This document shows, in pieces, positions 53,427-61,946 of a stretch of DNA of 64,000 bases; position 1 is the first letter of the stretch, and each line of letters opens with the position of its first letter. Location of the stretch: contig NZ_BPQE01000016.1 in the NCBI RefSeq assembly GCF_022179085.1, positions 62,001 through 126,000 of the forward strand, read 5' to 3'. The notes beneath the pieces are model-generated. The model was not told the DNA's origin, ran no database searches, and was given only the letters and a program-made list of their open reading frames with translations. Both the position numbers and the translations under genes were made by a program. Source of the stretch: Methylobacterium aerolatum. GTDB lineage: Bacteria > Pseudomonadota > Alphaproteobacteria > Rhizobiales > Beijerinckiaceae.

Positions 53427-55282
53427 CAGAAGAGTTGGGCGGAGGCGGTGAGGTACAGTTCGGGTCGGTAGGTGTCCCGGCGGGCCGGGAGTCCCGCCTG
53501 GAAGACCGGCTGAGCCACGGTCAGGTCGAGGCTGAAGCGGCCCTGCCGGTAGCGGACGCCGCCGCCGACCGAGCCGCGCGCGCCCAGCACCTGCTCGGCG
53601 ATGGCGCGGCCGCCGCCGACCGTCGCGAAGGCGTAGACCTGCGTGGCGCCGCCGACCTCGTCGAGGAACACGAGGTCGCCCCGGTGCGCGCCCAGCAGCC
53701 ACGCCATCGGCAGGCCGGTGGCGAACTCGGCCCGGGCCACGGCCCCGCGGTCGGTCCGGAACGGCATCCGGGTGAAGCCGCGCACGGTCGTGACGGAGCC
53801 CAGGATCAGTTGGTCGTCGGCGTAGAGGGGGGCGTTCGTCCACTGGCCGGACAGGTCGAGCTTGAGCGACCCGACGCCGTCGAAGGCCTGCGCGAAGCTG
53901 AGGAGGCCATCGACCTTGAGAAACTGCGCCCTCGGCACGTCGAAGGGCGGGTCGATGGGATCGCGGGTGGCGGTGAGGATCCTGAGCCCGTGGCTGACGC
54001 CGAGGGAGGCGACGAGCTGCGCGGCGTCGTAGAAGTGCTGGTGGGTGACCGCGCCGCGCAGGACGCTGACCGTCTGCGGCGTGAGGGCGCCGTCGTTGAT
54101 GAAGCGGTCGAGGCGGCGCCAGTTCAAACCGGCGTCCAGGCTCGTCTGCTGCGTCCGGTCCCGGGAGAGGATGACGCTCGCGTTGAGCGCCCCCGTGTAG
54201 AGCTGCGTGAACAGGTCGGCGTAGCGGCCGATGGGCGTCAGGTATTCCGAGTAGCCGCCGTCGAGGGACAGGGTGAGCCAGCGCACCGGAAGCGCCACGC
54301 TGGCGCGCAGCTCGTTGCTGTCCAGGCCCCCGGCATAGGAGGTGGCCCAGGCGTCGTTGAGGCCGATCAGGTTGTCCTTGAAGACGTCGAGCCGGGCACG
54401 CTCGGCCGGCAGCGTGCCGTTGCCGTTCAGCGTGTTGCCGTTCATCTCGTAGCCCGCGAAGACGCGGAAGGAATCCGCGCGCGGGTTGGCCAGCACGACC
54501 GTCGAGGTGCCGGGCTCCTCGCCCGGTTCGAGCTTGGCGCTGGCCTTCTGCGAGGGCACGCGGTTGAGCTGGTCGATGCCCTGTTGCAGGCGGTCGATTT
54601 GCAGGACGTCGCCAGGGTCGAGCGGCACGGCGAGCCACGCCTTGAGGCCGCCGGCCGTGTCCGGCGGGATCAGCTGGAAGCGGTCGAGCCCGTTGTCGAG
54701 GGTGGCGAGCAGGGCGGACACCTTCTTGGCGCCGTCCCAGGGCCCGGTGGCGGTCCACAGGTTGGCCCAAGCCTGGGCCGGCGTCTCATCGGCCTCGGTC
54801 TCCCGGTAGGCGATGCGGCCGACCCGGCCGGGGACGATCTCGATCCGCAGGGCGCGGCTCGCCCGCAGGTCCTGGGGCGGGACGTAGGCCTGGGTGGTGA
54901 CGTAGCCCTGTCCGGCGTAGACTTCGTTGATGGCGCCGACGATGGCCCCGGCGGAGGTGTTGCCGAGGCAGACGGCGGCGCGGGGCGCGACGGCCTCCCG
55001 CACGGCCTGCGGGCTCACGAGGGTGATCCCGGAGACGACCACCGTATCGACCGCCACGCAGGGCTCGTGTTCGCCGCCGGACTTGCCCGCCATGGCGGGG
55101 TCGGTGGCGATCTCCACCGTCTGCCCCGCGGCGGCCGGAGCGGCTCCGGCCTCAGCCTCGGCCGATCCGAGCACAGCCAGGAGCACAGCCAGGAGCACGG
55201 CGAGGCAGGCCGGTGCCAAGCAGGGGAGCCGGCTCCGGGGGACGCGGCCACGAGGGACGGAGATCACTGCCGGCCCTTTCAT
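53426..55282 (-). CDS. TpsB/ShlB/FhaC-type outer-membrane secretion protein (CdiB-like)
   Basis: 618 residues. Signal peptide with a long leucine-rich core, an N-terminal POTRA_2 domain (VVVSGITLVSPQAVREAV; GYVTTQAYVPPQDL) and a 16-strand barrel. Barrel motifs are VRGF (motif 3) and FLDEVGG (motif 4); it ends in Phe, as outer-membrane proteins do. It exports the TpsA proteins on either side. Four-base overlap with the upstream TpsA gene and one-base overlap with the downstream Sel1 gene. Confidence 0.92.
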   Translation of the reverse strand: MKGPAVISVPRGRVPRSRLPCLAPACLAVLLAVLLAVLGSAEAEAGAAPAAAGQTVEIATDPAMAGKSGGEHEPCVAVDTVVVSGITLVSPQAVREAVAPRAAVCLGNTSAGAIVGAINEVYAGQGYVTTQAYVPPQDLRASRALRIEIVPGRVGRIAYRETEADETPAQAWANLWTATGPWDGAKKVSALLATLDNGLDRFQLIPPDTAGGLKAWLAVPLDPGDVLQIDRLQQGIDQLNRVPSQKASAKLEPGEEPGTSTVVLANPRADSFRVFAGYEMNGNTLNGNGTLPAERARLDVFKDNLIGLNDAWATSYAGGLDSNELRASVALPVRWLTLSLDGGYSEYLTPIGRYADLFTQLYTGALNASVILSRDRTQQTSLDAGLNWRRLDRFINDGALTPQTVSVLRGAVTHQHFYDAAQLVASLGVSHGLRILTATRDPIDPPFDVPRAQFLKVDGLLSFAQAFDGVGSLKLDLSGQWTNAPLYADDQLILGSVTTVRGFTRMPFRTDRGAVARAEFATGLPMAWLLGAHRGDLVFLDEVGGATQVYAFATVGGGRAIAEQVLGARGSVGGGVRYRQGRFSLDLTVAQPVFQAGLPARRDTYRPELYLTASAQLF

Positions 55283-57237
55283 TCGAACCAGGGCGCCAGG
55301 ACGCCGCCGTGCCGGTGGCCGATCCAGCTCTGGTCGTCGCTCAGGTCATGCCGCTCGACGCCGGCGGGGTTGTCGAGGCCGCCGGGCCCGGCCTGGAGGT
55401 CGCCGCCGTTCAGGATGACGGGGGACGCGGCGCGGACCGTCAGGGCGCCAGCGGGCGCCAGGAACAGGCCGCCCTGCGGCACGAGCTGGAGTGAGGATTG
55501 CGGTCCGGCGAACAGGGTGCTCAACCCCGCCGGCCGGGCGACGACCACCGGGAGGTCTCGCGCCGTGGCGGTGATGGAGGGCGCCTCGAGCGCCATGTTG
55601 CCGTAGGCGGTGATCACCCCGCCGTCGTTGACGATGGAGCGCGCGGCGGTGAGCTGGAGGCCGTTGGCCGCGTTCATGACCCCGCCCGCCGTCGAGACCG
55701 TGGAGAGGCCCCGCCTCCGGCACAGGATCCAGCAGCTCTTGCTGAAGACGAGGCTGCCGGAGGTCTTCGCCGCGTTGAGGATCGAGCCGGCAGCGATGGT
55801 CAGGGCGCCGTCCTGCGCGTCGATCTCGCCGGAGTTGACCACCTGGTCGGCGGAGATCGCCACCGATCGGCCGACGATGTAGGCGAGCTGGCCGGGGATC
55901 CGCAGGTCGCCGGCATCGATGCGCCAGACCCGCACGGTCTTCGAGCCGAGCCAGCCCATCCGCTTCCTGCGGACGAAGACCAGCCGCGGTGCCCCGCCAT
56001 CGACCGCACCGACGACATCGACCGTGTTCGAGACGCTGGCGGCGTTGATTGCAACGGCACCGTTCGAGAGCAGCCTCCCCGTGTTGTTGGAGACGGTACC
56101 GCCGGCGGTGACGGACAGGTCGCCCTCCGAGGCGAAGGCGATGGCGAGCCGGTCGGCGCCTTCGCTGAGGAGCCGGATGTCGCCCGTCGCCGATAGGGTG
56201 ACCGCGCCCTTCGAATCCGGGTCGGCGCCGTCCCGGCGGGTGCCCGTCACGATCCCGCGCAGGTCGAGGTCGCCGCCGGTCGCCTTCAGCGTGACCGCCC
56301 CCGAGAGGGAGGCGAGGCTGCCCTGCCCGGCCGGGGCGTTCAACACCTCGATCGACGGGGCGACGATCGTCAGGGCCTTCTCGGCCTGGATCTGCCCACC
56401 CCGGACGCTGACCTTGCCGTCCGCCGTGATGGCGAACTCGCCGATGGAGGCGAGGCCCCGTCCCGCGAAGGCGACGCCGGCCCCCTGCGCGGAGACGGCG
56501 ATCCGCACCCGGCTCGCCGAGAGCGCGCCACGGGGCGTGACGTCGACGAGGACCTCGTCGGACTGGCCGCCCAGCGCCTTGGCGGACGCCCAGGGCCGCA
56601 GGGTGCTGTTGGCCGGCACCGTCCCGTCGAGGGTGACCTCGTGGTTGCCGGCGAGCAGGGCGATGTCCGCGTTCGGGCTGGCCGAGCCGTTGACCACGGG
56701 CCCGTCGATCTTGAGCCGCCCCGCGATGAGCTGCAGGGAGGTCATGGTCCCGGTGAAGCCGCCGGGCCCGACCGCGATGTCGCCGCCGCCGCTGCCCAGG
56801 ATGACGTTGCCGGAGGCCGTGGTGGACACCGGCCCCGTCGAGAGCGCAACGCCCCCGGCATTGACGACGCTGCCGCCGTCGATGGCGATGCCGTTGGGGT
56901 TGGCGACGATGACATGGGCGCGGGAGCCCAGCACCGCGAGCGGCCCGGTCCAGACCGTGCGTCCGGTTCCGGTCACGCTGTTGACGATGGTGTTAGCGCC
57001 GACCGACCGGTTGTCGAGCTGCACCCCCGCCGCGGGGACCGAGAAGGCGGAGTACTGGTTGAAGCTCGTCCCCCGGCTCGACGCCGGCGCGATGCCGACG
57101 GTGATCCGGCCGGAGGCGGCGGTGGAGACTGTCGTCGCCGTGGCGCCGCTCGGGACGACGGCCGGCGTCTGGGCCGAGGCCGGCCGGACCACGATCGCCG
57201 CGAGGGCCGCGGCCGCAAGGAGGACCGCCGGCCTCAT
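55279..57237 (-). CDS. Small TpsA filamentous-haemagglutinin exoprotein
   Basis: 652 residues. Signal peptide (~22 residues, ASA), then a TPS domain with FNQYSAFSVPAAGVQLDNRS and NPNGIAIDGGSVVNAGG, and a short run of beta-helix repeats. A patch of cysteines/arginines (SCWILCRRR) interrupts the repeats. There is no toxin end. It precedes and overlaps the transporter gene, so one TpsB appears to serve two TpsA substrates. Possibly an adhesin or helper exoprotein. Confidence 0.85.
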   Translation of the reverse strand: MRPAVLLAAAALAAIVVRPASAQTPAVVPSGATATTVSTAASGRITVGIAPASSRGTSFNQYSAFSVPAAGVQLDNRSVGANTIVNSVTGTGRTVWTGPLAVLGSRAHVIVANPNGIAIDGGSVVNAGGVALSTGPVSTTASGNVILGSGGGDIAVGPGGFTGTMTSLQLIAGRLKIDGPVVNGSASPNADIALLAGNHEVTLDGTVPANSTLRPWASAKALGGQSDEVLVDVTPRGALSASRVRIAVSAQGAGVAFAGRGLASIGEFAITADGKVSVRGGQIQAEKALTIVAPSIEVLNAPAGQGSLASLSGAVTLKATGGDLDLRGIVTGTRRDGADPDSKGAVTLSATGDIRLLSEGADRLAIAFASEGDLSVTAGGTVSNNTGRLLSNGAVAINAASVSNTVDVVGAVDGGAPRLVFVRRKRMGWLGSKTVRVWRIDAGDLRIPGQLAYIVGRSVAISADQVVNSGEIDAQDGALTIAAGSILNAAKTSGSLVFSKSCWILCRRRGLSTVSTAGGVMNAANGLQLTAARSIVNDGGVITAYGNMALEAPSITATARDLPVVVARPAGLSTLFAGPQSSLQLVPQGGLFLAPAGALTVRAASPVILNGGDLQAGPGGLDNPAGVERHDLSDDQSWIGHRHGGVLAPWFE

Positions 57238-57788
57238 CGGACCTCACCCAGGCTCGCGAGCGCCGTGTTGAAGCCCGCGAGCGGGACCGCGACGTCGGCG
57301 GCCTGTCCCTTGCCGGTCCAGAGGCGGACGCTGAGCCCCCTCCCCTGCCGGAGTTCGCGCGCGATCCGGCCCGAGAGGTCGAAGCCGCCGTGGCAGCCGG
57401 ATGCGTTGCAGGTTTCAAAGAGGACCTTGAACGGCCGGCCGCGATCGACGCTCAGCACCATTCCCGGTGCGAGGTAGCCCCCGAGAGGGGTCGAGACGAT
57501 CACGGCGAACCGGTTCGGATGCCCGGCCGGCAGCACGGTGACGAGGAACACCGTCTGACCCGTCTCCTTGGCGACCTGCCGCTGCATCGCCTTGCAGGCC
57601 CGGGGCGCCGCCTTGCCGTCAGCTGGCAAGGACGCGGGCGCCCTGCCCTCGCAGATCACCTCCCAATCCCCGAACCGGCGGATCTCCGGCTGCGCGGGCG
57701 AGGATGCCGGGGCCATGCCGTCCTCGGCCATCACGGGGCCGACCGTCGCCACGGCCAGCAGCGGGACGACACCCAAGGCTCTCCACAT
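57234..57788 (-). CDS. IalB-type invasion-associated protein
   Basis: 184 residues from ATG 57788, which gives a clean signal peptide (MWRALGVVPLLAVATVGPVMA); the frame is open to 57908 and other ATG starts (57845) are possible. The mature part has the IalB pattern: FGDWEVICE, two cysteine pairs, LFETCNASGCHGGFDLSGRI and a late VPLAGF. Periplasmic or surface protein of unknown molecular role, first described in Bartonella. Overlaps the small TpsA gene (ATGA), so it is the first gene of the CDI-type operon. Confidence 0.83.
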   Translation of the reverse strand: MWRALGVVPLLAVATVGPVMAEDGMAPASSPAQPEIRRFGDWEVICEGRAPASLPADGKAAPRACKAMQRQVAKETGQTVFLVTVLPAGHPNRFAVIVSTPLGGYLAPGMVLSVDRGRPFKVLFETCNASGCHGGFDLSGRIARELRQGRGLSVRLWTGKGQAADVAVPLAGFNTALASLGEVR

Positions 57789-57908
57789 GCCGCGACAGGA
57801 CCACCGTCCCGCGATTGCCCTCGTCTCGTCCAATGCATGCAACATCCCGCAAACCGAGGGACATCGCAGTGTCCTTCGGATCAGGCCTCGAACTTCAAGG
57901 GGAATCAC

Positions 57909-58140
57909 CTGAGTCGCTCAGGTTAAACACCCGTGATTCGTGCATCCTTAGCGATCTTTTGGCGGGACTTGAAGTGAACAATCCGATATTTTGCAGATTT
58001 ATTCAGGATCTCTACTTCAGATTGATCTATAACACCGTCAATTTCACGAAAAGTTGCGACTTCGAAGCCCGGCTCACGGCGCACAGCATGGCGGCAACCC
58101 GAGGCTCCGGACTCGGTCAGCACCAGAAACTTCGGCGGCG
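57909..58140 (-). promoter_or_regulatory. AT-rich upstream region of the CDI-type operon
   Basis: About 150 bp near 57920-58070 are much AT-richer than the surroundings. On the - strand TTGACG (58041-58036) is followed 17 bases later by GAAGTAGAG, a weak promoter candidate; TATAGA lies closer. The same stretch is the open tail of the transposase remnant, so promoter and relic overlap. Start site not determinable. Confidence 0.35.
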
Positions 58141-58330
58141 ACCAGGGTGAGGGCTGGACCATCCCTTCGATGGGCCAGCGCTCCCGAGACAGGGACCTGG
58201 CATGACGGATCCCGCGGTTGCGGCCGCGTTTGCTCGGGATGACGGGCGTGATGCCGTTCCTGCGGAGGTCGGTGCACGGCCAATCGACGTCGGTGCCCCC
58301 GTTGGCACTCAGCCGGCGGCTCCGGCCCGG
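58141..58330 (-). pseudogene. IS5-type transposase remnant
   Basis: The - strand frame reads SANGGTDVDWPCTDLRRN, then GITPVIPSKRGRNRGIRHAR, then SLSRERWPIEGMVQ. This follows the DKGYD.DW...L...GI.P.IPSKRNR...YDR.LYR.R..IE.MF pattern of the C-terminal part of IS5-family transposases, with the catalytic region upstream missing. No terminal repeats or start codon found. An old insertion beside the CDI-type operon, consistent with horizontal arrival. Confidence 0.65.
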
Positions 58331-58507
58331 CCTTACCCTCGACGTCCAGACGATACCAATTCTTTATTGGCGCAGGGTTTTTCACACGGTGATTCAATAA
58401 CCTTAGGTTGCGCACAGTTCCGCGATAGCTTAATCATTCTTCATAAGGCGCTCGGTGCGGCGAATCAGCCGAGAACTTGCCGGAACGGCTGCCTTGAGGG
58501 GGCACGC

Positions 58508-59236
58508 ATGGTGAAGACTGTCCTCGTGCAGCGAATTCTGCTCGCGTTGACGCTCGCGACCGCCCTCCAGGCGTGCGATTCCCCCAGTGCCCATATCGAT
58601 CGCCTGTCGTTCGGGGAGACGGATGTCCTCAGCACGACAGGAAATCTCAGGTTGATCACCCAACGGGCCCGCCTCGTCGACGGTACCCGGACGATGGTCA
58701 TGTGCACAGAGCCGAGCCCGGACTACGCCGTGGCCTTCGGAGCAAAGGCCACCGCCAACGCCAGGGTGAGCATCACCGGCTCAGGCGAAGGCGAAGGCGG
58801 CGGCACCTTCGAGCGCAGCGAGCAGATCACGGCCCTCGAAGGCCGCAACGCGGGCGTGCTCGCCCTGCGCGACGGGCTCTACACCGCCTGCCAAGCCTAC
58901 GTGAACGGCGTGATCGGCCACGACGCCTACGCGTTGATCCTGAGCCAATACGGCAACCTGCTCGTGGCCCTGGCCGGGGCGCCCGCGAGCGTGACGGTCA
59001 GTGTCCCGGCCGACGCGACCGGCAAGGGCGCGGCGACTGCCGCCGCGATCGCCAAGGCCGTGGCGACAGCCGGCGGAGCGGTGAGGGGCAACGACGCGGT
59101 GGCCGCGCTCCTCGTCACCTGCCTGAGCACCTTCGACCGGTCGCGTGAGCCCTCAGTCGGCAATCGTCTCCTGACCAGGGATTTCTGCCGCCAGGTCCTG
59201 CAGAGCACGCTGAAGAAGGCCAACCGGCCGATCTGA
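58508..59236 (+). CDS. Putative lipoprotein
   Basis: 242 residues from ATG 58508; the frame is open upstream, but the leader MVKTVLVQRILLALTLATALQAC ends in a lipobox (LQAC) with Cys23 as the lipidation site. The mature part is hydrophilic with two alanine-rich stretches and cysteines near 73, 126, 214 and 229. I do not recognise the family. It precedes a patatin-like phospholipase by 86 bases and may be its partner at the envelope. Confidence 0.72.
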   Translation: MVKTVLVQRILLALTLATALQACDSPSAHIDRLSFGETDVLSTTGNLRLITQRARLVDGTRTMVMCTEPSPDYAVAFGAKATANARVSITGSGEGEGGGTFERSEQITALEGRNAGVLALRDGLYTACQAYVNGVIGHDAYALILSQYGNLLVALAGAPASVTVSVPADATGKGAATAAAIAKAVATAGGAVRGNDAVAALLVTCLSTFDRSREPSVGNRLLTRDFCRQVLQSTLKKANRPI

Positions 59237-59322
59237 ACGAGTCGCCCCCGCCGACGGACGAGCCGGACAGGCATTGCAGCCGTGGCTGAACACAGCGGCC
59301 ACGGCAACGGGAGAGGTTTGCC

Positions 59323-61800
59323 ATGGTTTGCGTGGATTCCGAACTGAACACGCCACCGCCCACAATGCCCGAGCCTGCGGAGCCGGTTGTCGAGACCTTC
59401 ACGCAAGTCTTCGCGGGCGAATGCGCCGACATCGCGCAACGTCGCCGGAACTTGCTGGGCGACAGCGCCGGCCGCCTCCCCGAGGGCGGTCCGCCGACGG
59501 TCGAGAACGGGTTCGTGGGTCTCGCCCTGTCGGGCGGCGGCATCCGGTCCGCCGCCTTCTCCCTCGGAGTGCTCCAGGCGCTGGGCAACCGCGACCTCAT
59601 CAAGCGCTTCGACTACCTCTCGACCGTGTCCGGCGGCGGCTACATCGGGACGACGCTCTCGATCGGCCTGTCGGAGGGTAGGGGCTTCCCGTTCGGACGA
59701 GGCAGTACCGAGGCGGGTGAAACCCCGATCACGCGGCATATCCGGGACAACACCCGCTACCTCTTCCCCAACGGATTCTCGTCCATCGTCACGGCCCTCG
59801 TCGTCTACCTGCGCGGCCTCGCGATGAACCTGCTCGTCGTCCTGCCGGTCATGCTGGCGTCGGCGGCGGTCATGGTCTTCTTCACTCCAACGATGGACCA
59901 TCTCAAAGGGGCGAAATGGCCAGGAAAGATCCTCGGCATCCTGCCCGATCGTTTCGACTGGTCCGTGACCATCATTGTGTTCATTCTCGGAGTAATCGTG
60001 TGGATCGGCTATGCCATCGCCGCATCGATCAGGCTGACACCCAATGCGAAGCGGCGTGAATTCTCAGTCGCGATCTTCGCTTGCATTTTGATCGGCCTCG
60101 CGATCCTTCCGATCATCGAAGTCCATACGCTCCTTCTCAAGGCCTTGTACCTGCCGTCCGATACGGCGGCCGCCTCCCCTGGAGCGGGGGGTGGCGGATT
60201 CACCGTGGGCTTCGGCTGGCTGACGCATCTCGTGGCCTTCCTTGCCCCGGTCGCCGCATTGCCCTTCGTCCGCCGCATCGCCGAACAGGCCGTGACGGAG
60301 GTGACGGGAACCTGGGGGGGATTCCTCAAGATCCTAGCGAGCCGGGCCTTGCTGCTCCTTCTCGCAGCGGCCGCTCCGGCAATCCTCTGGCTCTGCATGA
60401 TGCATCTGGCCTTCTGGGCCACGGTGGACATCGCCCGGGGTTGGCCGGCAGCTCCGGGATTCCTGGCGGCCATGTTCGGCTGGGGGCAGTCCTGGCTGCA
60501 GACCTTGCCCGATCCGTGGTGCCACCTGGGGGGCGCACTGGTCTACCTGTTGGCGGCCCTCGCGATCCTCGTGTCCTGGCTTTCCCTCAGCGTCAACGCG
60601 AACTCCCTGCATCAGCTCTACCGGGACCGGCTCGGACGAACCTTCCTCGTGAAGGAGCCCCCCGTTGATGACGCCTCCGATCCGGAGCCGGGGATCGCCT
60701 TCATGGACGATCACAAACTGTCCGCTCTCGCGCCGGATCGCGGCCCGTACCATCTCATCAATGCCGCGTTGAACGTCCCGGGCTCCGCCTACGCCAACAG
60801 GCGCGGTCGCAACGCGGACTTCTTCGTGTTCAGTCGACGCTTCGTGGGCAGCGATCTGACGGGCTACGTCTCGACGCCCTGTGCCGAGAAGGCCGTCTAT
60901 CTCCTGACCACGGGGACCGCGATGGCGATTTCCGGAGCGGCCGCCGCGCCGAACATGGGGATGGCCTCCGTTCAGCCGCTCTCGCCGACGATCGCGCTGT
61001 TCAATGTCCGTCTCGGGCGCTGGTTGTTGCATCCTCGCAAAATCGCCGAGGAGGCCAGGGATGCCATGGCGAAGAAACGCAGACGGCCTCGTGCAGCGTC
61101 GCAGAGGAAGCGCCCGTCCTACGGGGCCAAGCCCGGTCCGTGGTATCTCTTACAGGAGGCTTTCAGCAAAACCGGGTTCGACTTCGGGAAAACGGCCGAT
61201 GAAGCCCTCTCCACCAAACAGGAATTCGTCTTCCTGACCGATGGCGGGCACATCGAGAACCTCGGAATCTACGAACTGCTCAAGCGTCGGTGCCGTGTCA
61301 TCGTCGCCATCGACGGCGAGGCCGATCCCGATCTCCGGGGTGCCTCCCTCACCCAGCTCGAACGCTTCGCCCGCATCGACCTCGGAACGCGGATCATCAT
61401 CGATTGGGGCGCGATCGCGGATCGCACGCGGGACACCTCTCAGCGCGTCCGCGACAGGACGGTCAGGACCGAGGCAGGGCCTCACGTCGCCCTCGGCCTG
61501 ATCGATTATCCTCCACCCAGCGGGGTGGGGGCCCGCGAAGTGGGCGTGCTGGTCTACGTCAAGGCTTCGCTGAGCGGGGATGAGGCGTCCTACGTGATGG
61601 CATACAAGGCTCGCAACCCGTCGTTCCCCCACGAGAGTACGGCGGACCAGTTTTTCAGCGAGGAGCAATTCGAGGTGTATCGCGCCCTCGGCGAGCACAT
61701 CGTGAAACGATTTCTCGATCAATCGGATCGAGCATGTTGTCATTACTTCCACAGAACCGAGATACGGGCGATCCTCCACCAAGCCCTCGGGATTTTCTGA
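59323..61800 (+). CDS. Membrane patatin-like phospholipase
   Basis: 825 residues. Patatin oxyanion motif ALSGGGIRSAAFSLGVLQAL near residue 67 and nucleophile motif STVSGGGYIG near 107 (the classic GxSxG is altered to TVSGG). The catalytic aspartate is in LTDGGHIENLGIYELL near 643. Between them ~8 hydrophobic segments (~160-430) are inserted, so the two halves of the active site are split by a membrane domain. This is the known long transmembrane variant of the family. It should hydrolyse membrane lipids; the physiological substrate is unknown. Confidence 0.85.
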   Translation: MVCVDSELNTPPPTMPEPAEPVVETFTQVFAGECADIAQRRRNLLGDSAGRLPEGGPPTVENGFVGLALSGGGIRSAAFSLGVLQALGNRDLIKRFDYLSTVSGGGYIGTTLSIGLSEGRGFPFGRGSTEAGETPITRHIRDNTRYLFPNGFSSIVTALVVYLRGLAMNLLVVLPVMLASAAVMVFFTPTMDHLKGAKWPGKILGILPDRFDWSVTIIVFILGVIVWIGYAIAASIRLTPNAKRREFSVAIFACILIGLAILPIIEVHTLLLKALYLPSDTAAASPGAGGGGFTVGFGWLTHLVAFLAPVAALPFVRRIAEQAVTEVTGTWGGFLKILASRALLLLLAAAAPAILWLCMMHLAFWATVDIARGWPAAPGFLAAMFGWGQSWLQTLPDPWCHLGGALVYLLAALAILVSWLSLSVNANSLHQLYRDRLGRTFLVKEPPVDDASDPEPGIAFMDDHKLSALAPDRGPYHLINAALNVPGSAYANRRGRNADFFVFSRRFVGSDLTGYVSTPCAEKAVYLLTTGTAMAISGAAAAPNMGMASVQPLSPTIALFNVRLGRWLLHPRKIAEEARDAMAKKRRRPRAASQRKRPSYGAKPGPWYLLQEAFSKTGFDFGKTADEALSTKQEFVFLTDGGHIENLGIYELLKRRCRVIVAIDGEADPDLRGASLTQLERFARIDLGTRIIIDWGAIADRTRDTSQRVRDRTVRTEAGPHVALGLIDYPPPSGVGAREVGVLVYVKASLSGDEASYVMAYKARNPSFPHESTADQFFSEEQFEVYRALGEHIVKRFLDQSDRACCHYFHRTEIRAILHQALGIF

Positions 61801-61864
61801 GGTCGCGCGCCTTTCGGCGCAGGAATCTGGCCGGAACGGTCACGACGGCCTTTCGACCACACGT

Positions 61865-61896
61865 CGTCATTGCGAGCGTCAGCGAAGCAATGACGG
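61865..61896. repeat. REP-like single unit
   Basis: CGTCATTGCGAGCGTCAGCGAAGCAATGACGG, a compact form of the dispersed element whose ends pair directly. It lies between the convergent patatin and ABC ATPase genes. Confidence 0.75.
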
Positions 61897-61946
61897 TGGA
61901 TGAGACGCTCCGTCGTGACCTTTCCGGCCAGGCTCCGAGGACCACC

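Noticed and set aside
57923-58162. 79-codon AT-rich frame on the - strand
   Set aside because: It is the continuation of the IS5 transposase remnant, with no separate start signal; not counted as a gene.
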